A DNA stretch of 64,000 bases from Candidatus Cloacimonetes bacterium HGW-Cloacimonetes-2 (GCA_002842035.1 PHBP01000001.1:109198-173197); one strand, 5' to 3'; numbered from the stretch's first letter, positions 27,225 through 36,256 are shown. Translations and numbers: made by a program. Notes: a model not told the origin generated them from the letters alone.

Positions 27225-27809
27225 TTACGTGTATAGATCTGCATCCTGAGCTTTAAGGAGCTGAGGCAGAGCTTTATCGTATTCTTCCCGGTGATAATGG
27301 ATAGTTCCCTCTGCCAGCTTGAGTTTTGCTTGTATCAGAGGTTGATCTTGCTCATCAATATGCCGCGCTACCTTGGCATAGGTTTCCAGAGCTTTGGCTG
27401 CATCACGCTTACGCTGATAATACGAGCCCAGATGCATCAAAGAGGTTACGATAATCAAGTCGTCTTTGGATTTGAGGGCAGCTTCATAAGCATTATCGAG
27501 GAAGGCTTTCTCCCTGAAGCGATCTTCACCTACCGAATAGCATCGGCTCAGGATCAGATTGCAGCGGGCAATTTGCAGATAATTGGCAGTGCCAAGAGCA
27601 GAGGAAAGCAATTCCAGAGCCAGCGTTTCAGCCTGTTCCAATTGGTTCATCGTGACCAATGCTATAGCCTGATAATAATCCAGTGTGTTCTGCTGGATAT
27701 GGTCGGCTTGATCACGCAAACTTTCATAGATATTGAGAAAGCCCGGAGGATCGGTTTCTGCCATTTGTTCCAGTCTATTCAGATCGATATTTTGCTCATT
27801 TTTCTTCAT
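27225..27809 (-). CDS. TPR-repeat protein
   Basis: This 194-residue cytoplasmic protein is almost all alpha-helical, with several tetratricopeptide-like units (for example around residues 40-75, 78-112, 118-150 and 155-190; LGSYYQRKRDAAKALETYAKV is the clearest). It is likely a protein-interaction scaffold. No partner is indicated by the neighbours. The start ATG follows a GGGGACTC-type weak Shine-Dalgarno. Confidence 0.7.
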   Translation of the reverse strand: MKKNEQNIDLNRLEQMAETDPPGFLNIYESLRDQADHIQQNTLDYYQAIALVTMNQLEQAETLALELLSSALGTANYLQIARCNLILSRCYSVGEDRFREKAFLDNAYEAALKSKDDLIIVTSLMHLGSYYQRKRDAAKALETYAKVARHIDEQDQPLIQAKLKLAEGTIHYHREEYDKALPQLLKAQDADLYT

Positions 27810-27979
27810 TGAGTCCCCTGTTTGGAGGTGCTGCCACTATCTCGTAATTGCACCACATATCTCTAAGGTAACATTTGGGAGATAGCTTTGCTTTAGTCAA
27901 GTGTATATTTTGAGCCTTGGCTTCCGGCACTGCGCTCCCCTTTGAACGAACATTGCTAAAACCTTGCAATACAATTCTT

Positions 27980-28066
27980 TGATGGATGTTCATCCAGGGT
28001 TCAAGCAGGATAGAAGCAGGATACAAGCATCCTATCAAGGAGAAGCCAGGCTCTATTGTCTCCTAA
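27980..28066. repeat. Intergenic repeat, family B copy 1
   Basis: About 85 bases align with 37326-37408 in the same orientation. The core is a run of near 12-bp units (CAAGCAGGATAGAAGCAGGA, then TACAAGCATCCT) followed by TCAAG and a less conserved tail ending CTCCTAAAG. The final unit can form an AGGAT...ATCCT hairpin. Confidence 0.8.
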
Positions 28067-28072
28067 AGAAAT

Positions 28073-28135
28073 GCCGGGAGATGGGCGGGAGATTCCCGGG
28101 CCTTCCCCGGGCATAGGCCTGTGAATCTCCCGGCC
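28073..28135. other. Long GC-rich hairpin upstream of rpsA
   Basis: CGGGAGATTC (28086-28095) pairs perfectly with GAATCTCCCG (28123-28132). Nested inside are CCCGGG repeats and GGCCT/AGGCC. It has no T tract, so it is not a simple terminator. Confidence 0.55.
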
Positions 28136-28216
28136 TGGAGCTCGTTTTGCCCCGGCAAAGCTTTCGGGGAAAGTGGAGTTTGACGGACTAGCTTGCTTCT
28201 TAAAGAAAAGTCGAAC

Positions 28217-28246
28217 CGGGGCTGATTCAAAGAAAAACAGTCCCCG
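28217..28246 (+). promoter_or_regulatory. Hairpin in the rpsA leader region
   Basis: CGGGGCTG pairs with CAGTCCCCG (one bulge) about 105 bases before the rpsA ATG. S1 genes are often self-regulated through leader structure, so an autoregulatory site is possible; this is only inference. Confidence 0.35.
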
Positions 28247-28351
28247 ATCTTCCCTGTGACTAAGAGCTAAATTAGAGATTGATAAAATAGTGCTTTACAA
28301 AATCGGGCTTACAGAAAGATTGGCGCTTTGAAAAGTCGTTAGGAGTTACTT

Positions 28352-29872
28352 ATGTCAGACAAGGTGCGTGAAAACAGCAGCAAAGCTGCAATGAAAGAAC
28401 TGAAAGAAGAATATCTTCGAATGCTCGAAGAATCCTTTCAAAACACAACAGAATTTAAAAAGGGCGATGTCGTCGAAGCTCCGATTGTAGCGATCAATGA
28501 GAACTACATTATCGTGAATCTTGGCGGTAAGTTTGATGCTTATGCCGAAATCGGAGAATACGCCGATGAAAAAGGTAATCTGAACCTCGCGGTTGGCGAT
28601 AACCTCAAGGGTTATATCGTTGACCAGAATGATCAGGGTTTCGTGATCGGAAAGAGCCTTACCAAACAGCATATGGACAAACAGTCCATCAGGGATGCCT
28701 TTGAAAAGAAAATCCCGACCCAAGGTAAAGTCTATTCCGTCACCAAGGGAGGATTCAATGTTGATATCCTCGGTGCCAGAGCATTTTGCCCAATCTCACA
28801 AATCTCCACACATTCAGTGGAAGATACTGGTGCTTACATCGGCAAGACCCTTGATTTTATGATCATTGAATGTTCAGAAAACTGCCGCCGCGTTGTGGTT
28901 TCCCACCGTCAACTGGCAGAACAACAGGATGCCGAGAAGCGTGAAGCTGCCCTCGCCAAGCTCACAATAGGCGAAATTGTGCCCGGTAAGGTCGTCCGTA
29001 TGACTTCCTTTGGCGCATTCGTCGATCTGGGTGGAGTCGAAGGCCTGATGCACGTCTCCGAGATTTCCTGGCTCCACGTGATCAAGCCTCAGGACAACCT
29101 CAAGGTCAATCAGGAAGTGGAAGTAAAGATCCTCGATATCAAGGGCGATAAGATCAGTCTTTCGATGAAAGCCCTGCAAGAGAATCCCTTTACCCAAGCT
29201 ATGAGCGAGATCAAAGAGGGTGATGTGGTAAATTGCCGCGTCCTTCGCTTGCACAATTTTGGTGCCTTCGCCGAGCTCAAGCCCGGTGTTGAAGGTCTGA
29301 TTCCCGTATCGGAAATGAGCCGAAACCGCAACGTTGCTCATCCCAGAGAAGTCCTCAAGGAAGGCGATTACGTACAGGTTCAGATCCTACGTATTGATCA
29401 AGATACCCAAAAGATCAGCCTCTCGCTCAAAGCGCTGCAGGAAGATCCTTGGGACAAGATAAATGAGATCGTCCAGCTCGAGACTCCCTTTGAAGGCGTA
29501 GTCGAAAGCTCTACCAATTTTGGCGTCTTTGTCTCTATCGCCGAAGGTGTCACAGGGCTGCTTCCCCGCTCCAGAGTTCGTAAAACCGATAACTTCAAGA
29601 GTGGTGACAAAGTGACCCTGATGGTCACTGCTATAGATAGCGATAGCCACCGCATTACCTTGGATTACATTGATCGTGGTCCGGATGAAGTGGTCGAAAC
29701 CCGCCAGTTCTCCGAGCCCCGCGAACCCAGAAACTATGGTGACTCCCGCGGTGGCAGAGGTGATCAGGGTGGACAGCGCAGAGGCGGTGGTCGTGGACGT
29801 GGTGACGATGAATGGCGCAAATATGCCAATCAAAAGCCCAGTTCAGACGATAATCCTTTCAGAGATTTATAA
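28352..29872 (+). CDS. rpsA: 30S ribosomal protein S1
   Basis: The product is 506 residues with five S1 RNA-binding domains. Domains start near residues 36 (GDVVEAPIVAINENYIIVNL), 124, 208 (GEIVPGKVVRMTSFGAFVDL), 293 (GDVVNCRVLRLHNFGAFAEL) and 381 (FEGVVESSTNFGVFVSI). Domains 3 and 4 are the best conserved. The last 40 residues are an Arg/Gly-rich tail with RGG and GRGRG motifs plus acidic residues, not typical of E. coli S1. An AGGAG Shine-Dalgarno precedes the ATG. lysS follows after 8 bases, so the two are co-transcribed. Confidence 0.93.
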   Translation: MSDKVRENSSKAAMKELKEEYLRMLEESFQNTTEFKKGDVVEAPIVAINENYIIVNLGGKFDAYAEIGEYADEKGNLNLAVGDNLKGYIVDQNDQGFVIGKSLTKQHMDKQSIRDAFEKKIPTQGKVYSVTKGGFNVDILGARAFCPISQISTHSVEDTGAYIGKTLDFMIIECSENCRRVVVSHRQLAEQQDAEKREAALAKLTIGEIVPGKVVRMTSFGAFVDLGGVEGLMHVSEISWLHVIKPQDNLKVNQEVEVKILDIKGDKISLSMKALQENPFTQAMSEIKEGDVVNCRVLRLHNFGAFAELKPGVEGLIPVSEMSRNRNVAHPREVLKEGDYVQVQILRIDQDTQKISLSLKALQEDPWDKINEIVQLETPFEGVVESSTNFGVFVSIAEGVTGLLPRSRVRKTDNFKSGDKVTLMVTAIDSDSHRITLDYIDRGPDEVVETRQFSEPREPRNYGDSRGGRGDQGGQRRGGGRGRGDDEWRKYANQKPSSDDNPFRDL

Positions 29873-29880
29873 AGAGTCCA

Positions 29881-31383
29881 ATGCAACAAAACCTGAACCA
29901 ATTGGTCAAGCTTCGCCGTGAGAAGCTTGAGAAGATCAAAGCGCTCGGTATTCAGCCTTATCCCATCGCATCCTACCGCAGCCATAAAATCGGTGAAGTC
30001 CTGGTCGATAAAGACCGCTGGATAGCCGATGAAACAGTCGTGACCCTCGTGGGCAGGCTGGTGGCAATGAGACGGCAGGGCAAGCTGGGCTTTGGTAATA
30101 TCGAAGACGATAGCGGCAAGATTCAGATCTACGTGCAGCAAGATGTCACCGGAGAAGAAAATTATGAAGTTTTCAAGCTCTGTGATATGGGTGATTTCGT
30201 GCAAACCGAAGGGACGCTGTTTTACACTCAGGCAGGTGAATACTCGATTAAAGTGAGTAAAATCACTCTGCTGAGCAAGAACCTCCGCCCCCTTCCGGCT
30301 GTCAAAGAGAAGATCGAAGACGGCAAAACGGTGCGTTACGACGAGTTTACCGATATCGAGCTGCGTTATCGCAAGCGCTATCTTGATCTCTTGCTCAATC
30401 CCGAGCATCGCAAGACCTTTGAGAAACGCTCCCGCATTATCTCTGCCATCCGTAAGTTTATGGATGCCAATGGATACCTGGAAGTCGATACTCCGATCTT
30501 GCAACCGCTGTATGGCGGAGCAAATGCCAGACCTTTTACTACTCATCACAATACCCTCGATGTGGATCTGTTCCTCAGAATCGCTACAGAGCTCTATCTA
30601 AAGCGTCTGATCGTGGGTGGTTTTGAGCGGGTTTATGAGATTGGCAAAAACTTCCGCAACGAAGGGATGGATCGTACGCACAATCCGGAATTTACGGTAA
30701 TGGAGTTTTACGAAGCATATTCAGACCTACAAGGAATGATGGATATCTGCGAAAGGCTTTTTAAGCACCTGGCCAAGGATATTATAGGTAAGGATATCTA
30801 TCATTATCACGGTCACGATGTAAACATTGCCGGCACCTGGACGCGTGCCTCGATGACAGAGCTGGTCAATCGCCATACAGGTGAAGATTTCTCAGATTGG
30901 GATTTTGACAGGCTCAGTGCCTTTGCCAAAGCTCACAAGCTGGAGATACCGGCAGGAGCAGGCTCAGGCAGGCTGATCGCTCTGCTCTTTGAGCACTTTG
31001 TGGAAGCCAAGCTGATCCAGCCGACCTTTGTCTGTGATTTCCCCAAAGAGATCTCGCCTCTGGCAAAAGCCAAGCCGGATAACCCTGAAATTGCGGATAG
31101 ATTTGAGCTCTTTATCGCTGGGGGAGAGTTCTCCAATGCCTTTAGCGAGCTTAATGACCCCCTCGATCAGCGTGAACGCCTGGAAGCCCAGGCAAAGCTC
31201 AGAGATCTCGGCGATGACGAAGCCAATGTCGTGGACGAAGACTTCCTCGAAGCCCTCGAATACGGTATGCCGCCTATGGGTGGACAGGGCATCGGAATCG
31301 ATCGTCTGGTGATGCTGCTTACAGAAAACGATTCTATCAAGGAAGTGATCCTCTTCCCGCAAATGAAGCCGGATCAAGCCTGA
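29881..31383 (+). CDS. lysS: Lysyl-tRNA synthetase, class II
   Basis: This 500-residue enzyme charges tRNA-Lys. An N-terminal OB-fold anticodon-binding domain (about residues 50-150) precedes the class II core. Motif 2 is FRNEGMDRTHNPEFT (about residues 257-271) and motif 3 is GIGIDRLVMLL (about 475-485). Length and order are normal. It follows rpsA by 8 bases and is closed by a strong terminator. Confidence 0.96.
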   Translation: MQQNLNQLVKLRREKLEKIKALGIQPYPIASYRSHKIGEVLVDKDRWIADETVVTLVGRLVAMRRQGKLGFGNIEDDSGKIQIYVQQDVTGEENYEVFKLCDMGDFVQTEGTLFYTQAGEYSIKVSKITLLSKNLRPLPAVKEKIEDGKTVRYDEFTDIELRYRKRYLDLLLNPEHRKTFEKRSRIISAIRKFMDANGYLEVDTPILQPLYGGANARPFTTHHNTLDVDLFLRIATELYLKRLIVGGFERVYEIGKNFRNEGMDRTHNPEFTVMEFYEAYSDLQGMMDICERLFKHLAKDIIGKDIYHYHGHDVNIAGTWTRASMTELVNRHTGEDFSDWDFDRLSAFAKAHKLEIPAGAGSGRLIALLFEHFVEAKLIQPTFVCDFPKEISPLAKAKPDNPEIADRFELFIAGGEFSNAFSELNDPLDQRERLEAQAKLRDLGDDEANVVDEDFLEALEYGMPPMGGQGIGIDRLVMLLTENDSIKEVILFPQMKPDQA

Positions 31384-31403
31384 TTTAACAGACTTAATGC
31401 AAT

Positions 31404-31435
31404 AAGGATTCTCCCAGGTGGAGAATCCTTTTTTT
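31404..31435 (+). terminator. Rho-independent terminator of rpsA-lysS
   Basis: AAGGATTCTCC pairs perfectly with GGAGAATCCTT around a 5-base loop, and the T tract follows at once. Confidence 0.92.
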
Positions 31436-31553
31436 GTGCAGTCAGAAAACAGTGGTCATCAGTGGTAGATCTGTGTATCTGTTCTGCCATTCATACCGAC
31501 CATATCGTCCAAATCCTACCAGGCAGTTTCCCCCATCCTTCCCTTTAGTCAAA

Positions 31554-31623
31554 AGCAGATCAAGAGCAATTCAAGCCGAAATCACCTCGAACCCGGTTCG
31601 ACTTGATTTGCTCTTGATCTGCT
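31554..31623. repeat. Long intergenic palindrome, family A copy 3
   Basis: AGCAGATCAAGAGC and its complement form the outer arms, with a TCGAAC-CC-GGTTCGA-type centre. The left arm holds an extra GAAATCACC unit, as copy 2 does with a different sequence. The right side continues with another CTCTTGAT unit. Confidence 0.85.
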
Positions 31624-31782
31624 CTTGATATCGGGATGACCAATAGGCGGAATAGAGTGCAAAGCGATTTTTGGTATGATAATCCCTCTGCTCAGGCAAA
31701 TGGCAGCGGTATCAGCAAAAAAGTCCTTGACCAATTCGTGCATATCCTAATGTAGTTATTAACTAGTTTTTGTGGAGTATAT

Positions 31783-32094
31783 ATGAAAATACATTTCAGA
31801 GATGTTCAGGCAGGCAGTGTTGAAGCCAGAGCGATCATAGAGATCGCAGAGGGTGTTTTTCTAAATGAAGTGACCCTGCTGAATATAGAGGGCGAGCTGG
31901 TGGTGGAATTTCCCCGCAAGAGCTTTCAAGGCAAGACCAAAAAGACCATTTATATAGATATTGTCACCTTTGAAGATACGGATAAGCGCCTGGTCTGGGA
32001 AATCGAGATCAAAGAAGCTTACCGCGAATGGCGCAAAGCCAACAAGAAAGTCCTGGTATATGATAAAAATAAGATAGATGGAGGATCACAATGA
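31783..32094 (+). CDS. Small protein coupled to the aminotransferase; weak SpoVG-like resemblance
   Basis: The product is 103 residues and I do not recognise it firmly. The first half (about residues 18-55: ARAIIEIAEGVFLNEVTLLN, then ELVVEFPRKS) recalls the SpoVG fold, which has a DIKVIEG...LFIAMPSRK pattern. The last third is highly charged with many Lys and Glu, and resembles a helical nucleic-acid-binding tail. A GTGGAG Shine-Dalgarno precedes the ATG. Its stop overlaps the aminotransferase start (ATGA), so the two are translationally coupled. If truly SpoVG-like it would be an RNA/DNA-binding regulator; this is tentative. Confidence 0.6.
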   Translation: MKIHFRDVQAGSVEARAIIEIAEGVFLNEVTLLNIEGELVVEFPRKSFQGKTKKTIYIDIVTFEDTDKRLVWEIEIKEAYREWRKANKKVLVYDKNKIDGGSQ

Positions 32095-33305
32095 TCACCA
32101 ATTTGAATGAAGCCCTCTCGACCAATATCAAGGGTATGAAGCGTTCAGCCATCCGTGAGCTTTTGAAGTATCTCGGACAACCCGGTTTGATCTCCTTTTC
32201 AGGAGGTTTTCCCTCTCCTGCTTCCTTCCCGATCGCGGATCTCAAGACCATCACCCAAGAGGTCTTGGATACTGAAGGTGCTTATGCTCTGCAATATGGG
32301 GCAACCGAAGGCGATATCCTGCTGAGAACCCTCTTGGTGGAGCGCTATAAGAGAGACGGTATCGATTGTTCCGTCGAGAATATGATCATCACCACAGCTT
32401 CGCAGCAAGCCCTGGATCTGATTGCCAAGATGTTTATCGATCGTGGCGACTATGTGATCGTGGGTCTGCCTTCCTATTTGGGTGGTCTTTCCGCTTTCAA
32501 TTCCTATGGTGCCCAGATGATAGGCATCCCAATGGATGAGGAAGGCGAAGACGTCCAGATCATGGAAGATGAGCTCAAGAAGCTCGCTGCTATGGGCAAG
32601 AAGCCAAAGTTTATCTATCTGATTCCGGACTTCCAGAATCCTGCCGGTGTAACCATGAGCGAGAAACGCCGCAAAGAGATCCTTGCTCTGGCACACAAGT
32701 ATGACGTTCTGATTATCGAAGACAGCCCTTACCGCGAGCTCCGATATGAAGGCGAGCATCAGAAGACTATCTATGAACTGGATGGCACAGGGCACGTCGT
32801 GCTGCTGGGTACATTCTCCAAGATCTTCTGCCCCGGCTTCCGGATAGGTTGGGTCTTGGGTCATCCCGACGTATTGGACAAGATCGTTGTCGGCAAGCAA
32901 GCCACAGATCTTTGCACGCCTCCCTTTACCCAGAGGATTGCTGCCCGCTACATCGAGAAAGGCCTGCTCGATCCCAAGATTGCCGAGATCTCCAAGATGT
33001 ATCAATCCAAGCAAAAGGTGATGCTGGAATCTCTCAAAGAGTTTATGCCCGAAGAATTTAGCTGGACTCATCCAGAGGGCGGTCTCTTCTTGATGGCACA
33101 AGGTCCCAAGTCCATAGATACCAATGCCTTGCTGCTTGATTGCATCAAGACAGAAAACGTCGCTTACGTGGCAGGAACCTCATTCTTCTGCGATGGTGGC
33201 GGACAGAATACAATGCGCCTCAATTTCTCCTATGAATCCGAGGAAAACAACCGTGAAGGCTGCCAGAGACTTGGCCGCTTTATGAAGAAAGCCATTAGCA
33301 AGTAA
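32091..33305 (+). CDS. PLP-dependent class I/II aminotransferase (AadAT/LysN-like)
   Basis: This 404-residue aminotransferase has the fold type I pattern of the 2-aminoadipate/kynurenine and MocR-related group: SFSGGFPSPASFP at the N-terminus, YGATEGDILLR, PDFQNPAGVTMSE, EDSPYRELRYEG and the Schiff-base Lys in GTFSKIFCPGFRIGW (near residue 246). It would transfer the amino group of an amino acid to 2-oxoglutarate. The kor genes downstream would then oxidise the 2-oxoacid product, consistent with amino acid fermentation. Substrate is not readable. Confidence 0.9.
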   Translation: MITNLNEALSTNIKGMKRSAIRELLKYLGQPGLISFSGGFPSPASFPIADLKTITQEVLDTEGAYALQYGATEGDILLRTLLVERYKRDGIDCSVENMIITTASQQALDLIAKMFIDRGDYVIVGLPSYLGGLSAFNSYGAQMIGIPMDEEGEDVQIMEDELKKLAAMGKKPKFIYLIPDFQNPAGVTMSEKRRKEILALAHKYDVLIIEDSPYRELRYEGEHQKTIYELDGTGHVVLLGTFSKIFCPGFRIGWVLGHPDVLDKIVVGKQATDLCTPPFTQRIAARYIEKGLLDPKIAEISKMYQSKQKVMLESLKEFMPEEFSWTHPEGGLFLMAQGPKSIDTNALLLDCIKTENVAYVAGTSFFCDGGGQNTMRLNFSYESEENNREGCQRLGRFMKKAISK

Positions 33306-33345
33306 TACTGATATTTATAAACAAACAAAATACATAAGTGGAGGA

Positions 33346-33648
33346 ATGATGTCCAAAAAAGTCGAAAAAGACAAAGTGGGCATGATCATTCGCGAGGAAG
33401 ACAGTCTCGAGAAGATGGAGGTGGAGATCACCGAAGTCAAAGCTCCCGGGGATGACGACTCGCCAGTGCTGATCTATTACGAATGGTGCAAGAAGTGCGG
33501 TATCTGCGTTGCTTTTTGTCCCACGGGCTGCCTTGGAAGAAAGGCAGATGGCTCGCCCTATGTGGCAGCTCCCGAAAAGTGTATTCACTGCGAAACCTGC
33601 GACAGGCTCTGCCCGGATTTCGCCATAACCGGTGCCAAGGACAGATAG
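33346..33648 (+). CDS. korD: 2-oxoacid:ferredoxin oxidoreductase delta subunit (2x4Fe-4S)
   Basis: The product is 100 residues with two 4Fe-4S motifs: CKKCGICVAFCP (residues 47-58) and CIHCETCDRLCP (about 78-89). It has an acidic N-terminal extension. The position directly before the alpha subunit gene gives the D-A-B-C order seen in archaeal-type and Bacteroidetes-type Kor/Vor enzymes. It passes electrons from the TPP-bound intermediate to ferredoxin. A GGAGG Shine-Dalgarno precedes the ATG. Confidence 0.9.
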   Translation: MMSKKVEKDKVGMIIREEDSLEKMEVEITEVKAPGDDDSPVLIYYEWCKKCGICVAFCPTGCLGRKADGSPYVAAPEKCIHCETCDRLCPDFAITGAKDR

Positions 33649-33657
33649 GGAGACGAG

Positions 33658-34872
33658 ATGCCAAAAACAAAAACTGAAAAGACCAAAGTGGCTGCGGTCA
33701 AAGAAGCTCCGATCAAGGAAAGCCCCAAGAAAGACAACCGCAAAGTAGTGCTGATGCAAGGCAACGAAGCGGTGGCTCTGGGTGCTCTGGATGCAGGAGT
33801 CAATTTCTTTGCCGGATATCCCATCACTCCGAGTACCGAAATTGCAGAAATTCTGGCTGCGGAATTGCCAAAACGTAATGGTGTATTTGTGCAAATGGAA
33901 GACGAAATTGCCTCTATCTGTGCCATTACCGGCGCTTCCCTGGCAGGAGCAAAGACTCTCACCGCCACCAGCGGCCCGGGATTCTCTCTGATGCAGGAAG
34001 GCATCGGGTTTGCAAAGATAACCGAAACACCCTGCGTCGTCGTCAATGTACAGCGCTCCGGCCCCAGCACAGGTATGCCGACTTCACCTGCACAGGGTGA
34101 TATAATGCAAGCCAAATGGGGTACTCACGGAGACGCACCTGCCATCGTGCTTTATCCTGATTCTGTAAAAGAAAGCTACGAGCTCACTATCAGAGCGGTA
34201 AACCTATCCGAGAAATACCGCACCTGCGTGATCCTGCTTTTGGATGAAGTGATCGGCCATATGCGCGAAGCTGTCACCCTCCCCGATATCGAAAACGTCC
34301 GTGTGATCAGCCGGATCAAACCGACCGTTCCACCACAATGGTATAAACACTACGACGAAAACCAGAAGTACCTCTCCCCTCTCGCCAGCTATGGCGAAGG
34401 CTACAGGTTCCACGTCACCGGGCTCACCCACGATTCTCACGGCTTCCCGACCAATAAAGCCAGCGAAGCTGCCGATATGATGGAGCGTCTTCGCAAGAAG
34501 ATCAGCCATAATATCAGAGATCTCGTCCAAATTGAGAGCCACAAGATGGAAGACGCCACGATCGCTATCTTTGCCGCAGGAATCACATCCCGCGCTGCCA
34601 AGAGTGCCGTCGCTGCCGCCCGTGCCGAAGGCATCAAGGTAGGTCTCTTGCGTCCCCTCACCATCTGGCCTTTCCCGGATGATGCTGTCCGCAGGATGCT
34701 TCGCAATGTAGAGACAGTGATAGTTCCCGAGCTCAATCAGGGGCAGCTGATCCACGAGATCCAGCGCCTTACCAAGGACAAGAGCGATAGCAACCTGATA
34801 GCCATCCAGAGAGTCAACGGGAGATTGATTACTCCCAATGACATCCTGCGCAAGATCAAGGAGGTGTGCTAA
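33658..34872 (+). CDS. korA: 2-oxoacid:ferredoxin oxidoreductase alpha subunit
   Basis: This 404-residue subunit has the pyrimidine-binding and domain II features of the family: GNEAVALGALDAG, GYPITPSTEIAE, TATSGPGFSLMQEGIG and a C-terminal 'LRPLTIWPFPDD' segment. An unusual Lys-rich N-terminal extension of about 30 residues precedes the conserved part. With beta, gamma and delta it oxidatively decarboxylates a 2-oxoacid to acyl-CoA. 2-oxoglutarate or branched-chain 2-oxoacids are the likeliest substrates; the sequence does not decide. Confidence 0.9.
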   Translation: MPKTKTEKTKVAAVKEAPIKESPKKDNRKVVLMQGNEAVALGALDAGVNFFAGYPITPSTEIAEILAAELPKRNGVFVQMEDEIASICAITGASLAGAKTLTATSGPGFSLMQEGIGFAKITETPCVVVNVQRSGPSTGMPTSPAQGDIMQAKWGTHGDAPAIVLYPDSVKESYELTIRAVNLSEKYRTCVILLLDEVIGHMREAVTLPDIENVRVISRIKPTVPPQWYKHYDENQKYLSPLASYGEGYRFHVTGLTHDSHGFPTNKASEAADMMERLRKKISHNIRDLVQIESHKMEDATIAIFAAGITSRAAKSAVAAARAEGIKVGLLRPLTIWPFPDDAVRRMLRNVETVIVPELNQGQLIHEIQRLTKDKSDSNLIAIQRVNGRLITPNDILRKIKEVC

Positions 34873-35711
34873 TGGCTAACATCCCTCAAAAGATTATCCA
34901 CGAATACCTGCGCCACGATAAGAAATTCCCGCACGTCTGGTGCTCCGGATGCTCAAATGGTATCGTCCTGGGCGGTATTATCCGCGCTATTGCCGATATG
35001 CAGCTCGATAGAGATGACATTATGATGGTCTCCGGAATCGGTTGTTCTTCACGTATGCCGGTTTATGTAGATTTCAATACTCTGCATACCCTGCACGGCA
35101 GATCAATCGCTTATGCGACAGGAATCAAGCTGCACAAGCCTCATATGAAGGTGATAGTGGTGACCGGTGATGGCGATTGCACTGCAATTGGCGGAAACCA
35201 CCTGATCCACGCAGCCCGTCGTAATATCGACCTGACAGTCGTACTGATCAACAACAACATCTACGGTATGACCGGTGGTCAGTGCTCCCCCACAACTCCG
35301 CACGAAGCCATCGCAACCACTGCTCCTTATGGCAATATCGAGCCGGACTTTAATATCTGCAATCTCGCAATGGGTGCAGGAGCCAGCTTTGTAGGCAGGA
35401 CTACCGCTTTCCACGCAATAGAGATGCAGAATATGATCAAGGACGCTATCATCCACCCCGGTTTCTCGATGGTGGAAGTGATCAGCGCCTGCCCCGTTAT
35501 CTTTGGCCGCTTAAACAAGAAAGGCGGAGCTCCTGATATGATGAAAGCTATGCGTGATAATTCCATCCCGCTTGCCGCAGTCGAAAAGCTCCCTCCCGAA
35601 AAGGTGGAAGGCAAGATCATCCGTGGCATCCTGCGCAGAGATGAACGTCCCGAGTACTGCGATGAATATGCCAAATTGGTCAAGCGTGTCCAGGCTAAGG
35701 AGGCGAAATAA
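34872..35711 (+). CDS. korB: 2-oxoacid:ferredoxin oxidoreductase beta (TPP-binding) subunit
   Basis: The start is placed at the ATG at 34872, overlapping the korA stop by one base, because AAGGAGG lies 7-13 bases before it; the in-frame GTG at 34866 is too close to that site. The 279-residue product binds thiamine diphosphate: GDGDCTAIGGNH (Mg/TPP motif), INNNIYGMTGGQ, and CSGC in HVWCSGCSNG near residue 25. It is tightly coupled to korA and korC. Confidence 0.92.
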   Translation: MANIPQKIIHEYLRHDKKFPHVWCSGCSNGIVLGGIIRAIADMQLDRDDIMMVSGIGCSSRMPVYVDFNTLHTLHGRSIAYATGIKLHKPHMKVIVVTGDGDCTAIGGNHLIHAARRNIDLTVVLINNNIYGMTGGQCSPTTPHEAIATTAPYGNIEPDFNICNLAMGAGASFVGRTTAFHAIEMQNMIKDAIIHPGFSMVEVISACPVIFGRLNKKGGAPDMMKAMRDNSIPLAAVEKLPPEKVEGKIIRGILRRDERPEYCDEYAKLVKRVQAKEAK

Positions 35712-36256
35712 TGGCAAAGAACTATGAAATCCGTCTCTCCGGCTCCGGTGGACAAGGCCTCATCCTTGCAGGCATCATCCTCGCCAGAGCAGCCGTGCAC
35801 GATAAACGCCGCACCACCCAGACCCAGAGCTATGGTCCAGAATCCCGTGGTGGATACTCCCGCGCAGATGTCATCATCAGCGATAGCGAGATCTACTTTC
35901 CGGAAGCCACTTCCTTTGACTGCCTGCTTTCTCTCACTCAGGAAGCTTGCGACAAGTATATCTTTGATATCAAGGAACAAGGCGTCCTGATCGTAGATAC
36001 CACCTTCGTGAAAAACCTCTCCCTGGTATCGGACAATACATACGAAGTACCATTCACCGATATAGCCCAGGAGAAGCTCGGCAGCCCCATCACCACCAAT
36101 ATCATCTCCCTCTCCTTCCTCGTGAAGATCACGGGAGTGGTGAAACCCGAATCACTCAAAAAAGCGATCGAAGAATCCGTCAAACCAGCCTTTGTGAGCC
36201 TCAATCTCAAAGCAATGGAACTAGGTTTCGAGCTCGCTCAGCAGTATAAAAAGTAA
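35711..36256 (+). CDS. korC: 2-oxoacid:ferredoxin oxidoreductase gamma subunit
   Basis: This 181-residue subunit shows the family N-terminus IRLSGSGGQGLILAG, QSYGPESRGG and a conserved DTTFV. It completes the four-subunit enzyme. Its ATG overlaps the korB stop by one base. A short imperfect hairpin follows. Confidence 0.92.
   Translation: MAKNYEIRLSGSGGQGLILAGIILARAAVHDKRRTTQTQSYGPESRGGYSRADVIISDSEIYFPEATSFDCLLSLTQEACDKYIFDIKEQGVLIVDTTFVKNLSLVSDNTYEVPFTDIAQEKLGSPITTNIISLSFLVKITGVVKPESLKKAIEESVKPAFVSLNLKAMELGFELAQQYKK

Larger units (their letters stand above)
27810..28351. other. Gene-free stretch before rpsA
   Basis: It holds a family B repeat (27980-28066), a long GC-rich hairpin (28073-28135) and a second hairpin (28217-28246). 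No ORF with a Shine-Dalgarno is present. Confidence 0.65.
31384..31782. other. Gene-free stretch after lysS
   Basis: It holds the lysS terminator, a family A palindrome (31554-31623) and a TTGACC -35-like box near 31720 upstream of the next gene. Nothing else is evident. Confidence 0.6.

Noticed and set aside
31434-31628. Plus-strand 64-codon ORF after lysS
   Set aside because: It begins in the terminator, crosses the palindrome and has no Shine-Dalgarno.
32199-33101. 300-codon minus-strand ORF inside the aminotransferase gene
   Set aside because: It is an antisense shadow; the plus-strand protein has all conserved motifs.
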